Assembly: GCA_000432435.1 (NCBI GenBank)
Contig: HF993123.1
Coordinates: 9,250 to 35,360, forward strand
DNA length: 26,111 nucleotides
Reading direction: 5' to 3'
Origin: Eubacterium sp. CAG:180
GTDB lineage: Bacteria; Bacillota; Clostridia; Oscillospirales; Acutalibacteraceae
The translations under genes were made by a program, and so were the position numbers. Below are positions 22,118 to 26,111 of this stretch, in pieces (position 1 is the stretch's first letter; each line of letters starts with the position of its first letter). Below the pieces are notes generated by a model, which was not told the origin of the DNA, did not search any database, and saw nothing but the letters and a program-made list of their open reading frames with translations.

Positions 22118-24151
22118 TTATTCCACGCCGCGGTACAAAAGTCCGCGTGTAAATTCAATTTCGGGCGAAGAACCGTTTTGATACGCTTTGAGCACCGAGC
22201 TTATCTGTTCTTTATCCTCGGTTGTAAACTCCAAAAGCACAAAATCCGCGTTTTTGACTTCGCTCATTCTGTCAGCCATATATATGGGTCTTGAATTGAA
22301 CAGTTCGGAAAATCCGTTTGTACAGCGAACCGGAAATTCAATGCCCTTTCTGTCGCGTAAAAAGGATTTTCCGCCGCACTCGCGACAGTCTTTCCCGTTT
22401 TTTACCGGACAATTTCTTGTGAGCATAAGCGGTACTCTGCCGTAGACGCAAACACCGCGCCGACATTCTCCCTCAAGCGCAGTCAGCTGTTTCAAAGTCA
22501 TTTCATATGAGAGCACACATTCCGCCGCTCCGAGCTTTTGAATTTCGGACAGAGAAACCGAGTTAAAAATATTTAAAAACGGTCCGCCTATTATCTGAAC
22601 ACCCGCCTTTTTTGCCGCTGCAACCGAATCGAGCGTATTACAAAGGGCATACCTTGCGCCGCTTTTTATAAGCCTCTCGACAATCTCGTCAAAATTACCG
22701 AATATACCCCTCGGCAAAACTGCACCTGCGGAATACTTTTCAAAAAGCTCCGGCTTTGAAGACAGCGGAATAAAGAGCTTATCACATTCCACATTTTGGG
22801 GAATGGCGGATGTATCGCGGAACGAAATATACGTCTGCGGCTTTTTATTCGTCGGCTTGCGATTTTGAAAAATAATATTAGCTTTGTTTATGCGGTACGG
22901 TGCTCGTTCTTTAAGCCTGTCGGCAAGGCGAAACAGAGCCTCCCTGCGGAGCGCATTCATTTCGGCTGCCGACACACTCAAGCCGTCGTCTATACAGATG
23001 TCGGCATCGCCGAATGAAAATACGGTTCCGCCGCATTTTTTAAGTCTCAAAAGAGCCTCTTCTTTGGTAAAAGGTCTGTTTACGGCTTTTTGCGGCAAGC
23101 TTTCGGATAAAACAGTAACGCTTAAATCATTTGCGGAAGCCGTAAGGCTGATTTTCTTATCGGATTTCACAGAGAGAACAAAATGCGCCCTGTAAACCGC
23201 ACGCTCTTTTTCGTAAATACGCTCATATTTTTTGAGAAGCGAGGCAGTAGCAGATGTTACATTTTCCTTTTCGCGGAAACCGAACATATTTCTGCCCAGA
23301 GCATTTTCGTAATATCCCTTTGTAAATCCGGAGCGTGAAAACAGGGAGCAAAGATCTTCGGCATTCTCGCTTGAATACTCCCCCGACAGCGAATTTTTCA
23401 GAGCTGTAACTGCGGCTGCGACATACTCGGGACGTTTCATTCTGCCCTCTATTTTGAAAGATGATATTCCCATTTTAGACAATATCGGTGCGTACTCGAT
23501 AAGCGACAAATCCTTTAAGCTCAAATCATGCCCCGTTCCGTTTTCCGCCGCAAAAGGAAGCCGGCAGGGCTGAGCGCACAGACCGCGGTTGCCGCTTCGC
23601 GGCCCTAAAAACGCACTCAAGAGACATTGCCCGGAAACGCACATACAAAGCGCCCCGTGGACGAACATTTCAAGCTCAATCGGCGAGTTTTCGCACAGAT
23701 ATTTAATCTCGTCTTTTGATAATTCGCGAGGCAAAACAGCTCTTGAGAATCCTAAATCGGCAAGAGTACGTATGCCGTCCAACGTTCCCACCGACATTTG
23801 GGTGGAGGCGTGCAGCTCTATATCGGGACAAATATCCTTTACGACGCGCAAAACGCCGAGGTCCTGCAAAATAAGCGCATCTGCACCGCTTTTGCAGATA
23901 CGCCTGACGCTTTCCTTAAGCTCCGACATTTCGCTGTCTTTAACAAGAGTATTTAAGGTTATATGAACTTTAACATTTCTTTCGTGGCAAAAATCCACCG
24001 CGCGCTGCAAATCGTCCCCCGAAAAATTCGAGGCATTTCTGCGCGCGTTAAAGTTGCCGGTGCCGAAATACACGGCGTCCGCTCCGCTTCTTACCGCGGC
24101 AGTTAATGCTTCAAAGCTGCCTGCGGGAGCCAATATCTCGGGCTTTATCAT
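22118..24151 (-). CDS. Peptidase U32 family protein, RlhA/TrhP-like
   Basis: 677 residues. The U32 family was named for a collagenase, but characterised members (RlhA, TrhP) are iron-sulfur proteins needed for prephenate-dependent hydroxylation of 23S rRNA or tRNA. Seen: APAGSFEALTAAVRSGADAVYFG at the N-terminus, the U32 signature starting ELEMFVHGALC and running to CLLSAFLG, then RSGNRGLCAQPCR; Cys 169, 176, 192 and 196 are the likely cluster ligands. The C-terminal third has a second cysteine group (TRNCPVKNGKDCRECGG). Length and the second region resemble RlhA (about 650 residues) more than TrhP (about 430). Its ATG overlaps the zapA stop (ATGA). Neighbouring RlmA also modifies 23S rRNA, which fits an RNA-modification role. 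Confidence 0.88.
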   Translation of the reverse strand: MIKPEILAPAGSFEALTAAVRSGADAVYFGTGNFNARRNASNFSGDDLQRAVDFCHERNVKVHITLNTLVKDSEMSELKESVRRICKSGADALILQDLGVLRVVKDICPDIELHASTQMSVGTLDGIRTLADLGFSRAVLPRELSKDEIKYLCENSPIELEMFVHGALCMCVSGQCLLSAFLGPRSGNRGLCAQPCRLPFAAENGTGHDLSLKDLSLIEYAPILSKMGISSFKIEGRMKRPEYVAAAVTALKNSLSGEYSSENAEDLCSLFSRSGFTKGYYENALGRNMFGFREKENVTSATASLLKKYERIYEKERAVYRAHFVLSVKSDKKISLTASANDLSVTVLSESLPQKAVNRPFTKEEALLRLKKCGGTVFSFGDADICIDDGLSVSAAEMNALRREALFRLADRLKERAPYRINKANIIFQNRKPTNKKPQTYISFRDTSAIPQNVECDKLFIPLSSKPELFEKYSAGAVLPRGIFGNFDEIVERLIKSGARYALCNTLDSVAAAKKAGVQIIGGPFLNIFNSVSLSEIQKLGAAECVLSYEMTLKQLTALEGECRRGVCVYGRVPLMLTRNCPVKNGKDCRECGGKSFLRDRKGIEFPVRCTNGFSELFNSRPIYMADRMSEVKNADFVLLEFTTEDKEQISSVLKAYQNGSSPEIEFTRGLLYRGVE

Positions 24152-24537
24152 TTAGCGGAATCCGGCTCTTTTTCGGAAGAGAACAGATTTATCTGCGCCG
24201 CTCCGGCTTTTTGCTCTGTTTTAAGGCGGTCTATCTCGCGCTTATAGAAGTCTCTTTCGGACTTCGACTGAGACGCATCCTCAAGATAATCCTTTATCTG
24301 GGCACGGAGATTATCGGCGCTCTGCTCTGCCTTTTTAGCACTGTTGGCATAATCAAGTGCTATCAAAACAGCCGCCTGATTCGTTGAAATAAACGGATTT
24401 ACAGCGCGAAGCTCTTTCATCTTTTCGTCGATTTCGGCAGCGAGCATAGTAGTATATTCGGGAGTCTCCTCAGTCGTGAGAGCATAGTCAACTCCGGCAA
24501 TAGTTACTTTAACCTTGTTTTTTTCCAAGACATTCAC
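24148..24537 (-). CDS. zapA: Cell division protein ZapA
   Basis: 129 residues. ZapA bundles FtsZ protofilaments at the division ring. The N-terminal globular domain is typical: KVKVTIAGVDYALTTEETPEY, then AAEIDEKMKELRAVNPFIS and the core helix AAVLIALDYANSAKKAE. Residues about 75-115 form the tetramerisation coiled coil. ATG start with AGGGGTG upstream. A good promoter of its own lies at 24562-24590. Its stop overlaps the U32 start by 4 nt, so the two are translated together. Family call is confident; firmicute ZapA proteins are of this length. Confidence 0.9.
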   Translation of the reverse strand: MNVLEKNKVKVTIAGVDYALTTEETPEYTTMLAAEIDEKMKELRAVNPFISTNQAAVLIALDYANSAKKAEQSADNLRAQIKDYLEDASQSKSERDFYKREIDRLKTEQKAGAAQINLFSSEKEPDSAK

Positions 24538-24561
24538 ACCCCTGTTTTTATTACAAGCATT

Positions 24562-24590
24562 ATTATACTTTATATTTCAAAAAACTGCAA
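24562..24590 (-). promoter_or_regulatory. Sigma-A promoter of zapA-U32
   Basis: Minus strand TTGCAG (24585-24590), 17-bp spacer, TATAAT (24562-24567). The start is near 24555, giving a leader of about 18 nt. It lies in the 55-bp gap after rlmA, so zapA-U32 can be made with or without the upstream genes. Confidence 0.65.
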
Positions 24591-24592
24591 CA

Positions 24593-25405
24593 TCATATTT
24601 TGCGGTAGACAAGTATACCGAATTCGGCACTAACCGAAAGCTTTTCCAGCTCCTCTACCCTCTTTTGTTCTTTAACTCCGGTTTTGTAATAGTAAGGAGT
24701 CATTTTAAAAAGAGAAGATATATCCTCGCCTGAATTTAAATCGAATTTGTATTTTACGTCTATTCTGTCTGTAAAATCAAAGCCGTCAAGGTATGTGTCC
24801 GAAACCTCATTTTTATAAGGTGTGTCATATGCGGCGCACTTTAACTCCCACAGATGATTTTCAAGTGGTATCACCATTATAAAAGCAGCATCTTTTTTCA
24901 ATACTCTTTTAAATTCGGCACCGCAGTACGGCGAAAAAATTTCGAGTAAAATATCAATGCTCGAATCCGCAAAGGGAAGAGAAAAAGAACTCGCCACCGC
25001 AAAATCGACATTTTTGGCGCGTTTTGCGGCAACGGTCAGCTCGTCCTTGGAAATATCCGTACCGAAAACCGAAGAAAGCGGCAACACATCGGCAACAGCC
25101 TTTGTGTAATACCCCTCGCCGCAGCCGCAGTCAAGCACATTTCCCTTTTGGGCGGCGTACTTCTGTACTGTATCGCACAGAGCACGTCTCAGCGGCTCAT
25201 AATATCCTTTGGACAAAAATTCTCTGCGCGAATCCGTCATAAGGCGATTATCACCGTGATTTTTTCGACTGCTGCCCGTCAGCAAATTGACATAACCACT
25301 CTTTGCAATATCAAAATTATGTCCGTTTTCGCAAATATAACTTTTTTCGTTTTTTACAAGTGGTTTTTTGCACACAGGGCAAATAAATCCGATACTATTC
25401 TTCAC
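24593..25405 (-). CDS. rlmA: 23S rRNA (guanine-N1) methyltransferase, RlmA type
   Basis: 270 residues, matching the E. coli enzyme (269). RlmA methylates G745 or G748 in helix 35 of 23S rRNA. The N-terminal zinc finger has Cys 9, Cys 12, Cys 25 and His 29 (FICPVC and YICENGH). Next come FDIAKSGYVNLL, the SAM loop VLDCGCGEGYYT, FGTDISKDEL, and the acidic IFSPYCGAEFKRVLK segment. The start chosen is the GTG at 25403-25405, with GGAGA seven bases upstream and the usual N-terminus; the frame is open further but runs antisense-free through the HD gene and has no ribosome binding site. It overlaps the HD gene by 11 nt. Homologues can give resistance to tylosin-type macrolides (RlmAII); that is not readable here. 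Confidence 0.9.
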   Translation of the reverse strand: MKNSIGFICPVCKKPLVKNEKSYICENGHNFDIAKSGYVNLLTGSSRKNHGDNRLMTDSRREFLSKGYYEPLRRALCDTVQKYAAQKGNVLDCGCGEGYYTKAVADVLPLSSVFGTDISKDELTVAAKRAKNVDFAVASSFSLPFADSSIDILLEIFSPYCGAEFKRVLKKDAAFIMVIPLENHLWELKCAAYDTPYKNEVSDTYLDGFDFTDRIDVKYKFDLNSGEDISSLFKMTPYYYKTGVKEQKRVEELEKLSVSAEFGILVYRKI

Positions 25406-25895
25406 AATGCTTCTCCAAATACATTTCGTCCAACAGCTTTTTGCCTGTTTCCGTTCTGAAAATATTTTTTCTTGCCGCACTTACGGCTTTTTTGTCGAGC
25501 GAATCCTCAAATGCGTTTACGATAAAATCCGCTTCAATCAAAATTCTGTAATCCGGTGACATATCATCGGTATATGTGTGGTGATGCGCCACAAGATAAC
25601 ACACACGTTCAATATCGTCCTTAGAAAAGCCGAGAGAGGTCATAAGCTTACGAGCTTCACTCGGTCCCTCCTTTTCCTGATAAGTGCCTGCCGTACTGCC
25701 GTATTTTTTCTCACAAATATGTATTCCGATATCGTGCACCGCGGCAGCAGAAAGTAAAATATCCTTTATTTTTCCGTCTGTTTTTTCTCCGTCGGCAATC
25801 AGTTCGGAAAAAGCACGCACCTTAAGCATATGGTTAATGCGTTTTACGTCTCCGTTTAAATATTTGATCATTTCGCGCGTAAGTTCTTTGTTCAT
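25395..25895 (-). CDS. HD-domain phosphohydrolase-like protein
   Basis: 166 residues. HD-domain metal ligands are visible: His 22 (RINHMLKV), His 54-Asp 55 (AAVHDIG), His 104-106 (VAHHHTY) and Asp 123 (IEADFIV). This is the layout of small HD hydrolases acting on nucleotides or phospho-compounds; the substrate is unknown. The reading frame is open to a TTG at 25940, but that codon lies in the -35 box of the promoter at 25912-25940, so the ATG at 25893-25895 is the true start. It is first in a run with rlmA, zapA and the U32 gene. The 11-nt overlap with rlmA suggests coupled translation. Confidence 0.87.
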   Translation of the reverse strand: MNKELTREMIKYLNGDVKRINHMLKVRAFSELIADGEKTDGKIKDILLSAAAVHDIGIHICEKKYGSTAGTYQEKEGPSEARKLMTSLGFSKDDIERVCYLVAHHHTYTDDMSPDYRILIEADFIVNAFEDSLDKKAVSAARKNIFRTETGKKLLDEMYLEKHCEE

Positions 25896-25911
25896 TTCAT
25901 TCACCGAATTT

Positions 25912-25940
25912 ATAATACAACCGTTAAAACAAAATAGCAA
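25912..25940 (-). promoter_or_regulatory. Sigma-A promoter of the HD-rlmA operon
   Basis: Minus strand TTGCTA (25935-25940), 17-bp spacer, TATTAT (25912-25917). The start is near 25905, about 10 nt before the ATG. It is back-to-back with the plus-strand promoter at 25950-25978, only 9 bp between the -35 boxes. Confidence 0.6.
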
Positions 25941-25949
25941 TAGTCGTCA

Positions 25950-25978
25950 TTGACAAACAGGGGTTAAAAATGTATAAT
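25950..25978 (+). promoter_or_regulatory. Perfect consensus sigma-A promoter upstream of the tRNA-like sequence
   Basis: TTGACA (25950-25955), 17-bp spacer, TATAAT (25973-25978): both boxes and spacing are exact consensus. Such strength is typical of stable RNA genes. The start is near 25985, about 90 nt before the tRNA-like 5' end at 26076. Confidence 0.9.
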
Positions 25979-26075
25979 ATCTAAGCATTCAGCCGGAATT
26001 CAATACATTTTCGTGCAAACAGCGGACTGTTATGCTGTGTTTCGCAAGAATAACAAAGTAAAAAATCAAATATAT

Positions 26076-26111
26076 CGGGGTGTAGCGCAGTTGGGCGAAG
26101 AGGTTCGCCGC
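26076..26111 (+). tRNA. 5' part of a probable tRNA, cut by the window end
   Basis: CGGGGTG would be the 5' acceptor strand, TA positions 8-9, GCGC the D stem and AGTTGG the start of the D loop, which is typical of tRNA-Pro among others. After AGTTGG the sequence contains GGCGAA-GAGG-TTCGCC (26094-26109), a small perfect hairpin not found in ordinary D loops. The anticodon lies outside the window, so the amino acid is unknown. Confidence 0.5.

Noticed and set aside
25896..25940. Upstream TTG start for the HD protein
   Set aside because: The TTG coincides with the -35 box of the best promoter; the ATG at 25893-25895 lies downstream of the predicted transcript start.

Overview
The window reads as chromosome from a spore-forming, strictly fermentative anaerobe of the Clostridia, most like the Ruminococcaceae/Oscillospiraceae. 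The supporting sequence evidence is a spoIIR gene, two [FeFe]-hydrogenase-type proteins, a bifunctional AdhE next to the redox repressor Rex, AGGAGG-type ribosome binding sites and near-consensus sigma-A promoters. No phage, transposase or CRISPR locus is visible. Genus assignment is inference.

Layout. (1) 51-4196, minus: a GH20 hexosaminidase, a Na/phosphate cotransporter-PhoU fusion and a DegV lipid-binding protein form a tight operon. It starts at an extended -10 promoter buried in two nested palindromes. (2) spoIIR, minus, stands alone behind a strong terminator. (3) 5020-9595, minus: a four-gene hydrogenase and signalling operon encodes a thioredoxin-like [2Fe-2S] protein, a sensory hydrogenase with a PAS domain (HydS-like), a SpoIIE/PP2C-type phosphatase and a group-B-like [FeFe] hydrogenase. 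(4) 9596-9990: gene-free, with a perfect 13-bp inverted repeat and two 90-bp near-identical hairpin-forming repeats. (5) 9991-14049, minus: rex, adhE and a small APH-fold kinase. Two Rex-box-like operators lie upstream of rex, one sitting on its -35 box. (6) 14402-15958, plus: a small membrane protein and malic enzyme, ending in a bidirectional terminator. (7) 16016-17508, minus: coaX and an ECF substrate-binding subunit, probably for pantothenate. (8) 17648-18613, minus: a secreted protein with a sortase-like C-terminal signal. (9) 18864-22036, plus: a membrane protein, an EamA transporter, an AroE-AroK fusion and AroQ, with a clear promoter and terminator. (10) 22118-25895, minus: an HD-domain protein, an RlmA-type rRNA methyltransferase, ZapA and a U32 peptidase-family protein. 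(11) A consensus promoter leads to a tRNA-like 5' end cut by the window edge.

How the parts fit. The hydrogenase operon and the rex-adhE operon both dispose of fermentation electrons, one as H2 and one as ethanol. Rex senses NADH/NAD+, and the HydS-phosphatase pair looks like a separate H2 or redox sensing branch. I consider the HydS/PP2C/thin-ferredoxin/hydrogenase cluster the most interesting system here. A comparable HydS-containing cluster is, to my knowledge, described in Ruminococcus albus, but its signalling output is unresolved. Several true starts are downstream of the longest reading frame, chosen by ribosome binding site and promoter position.
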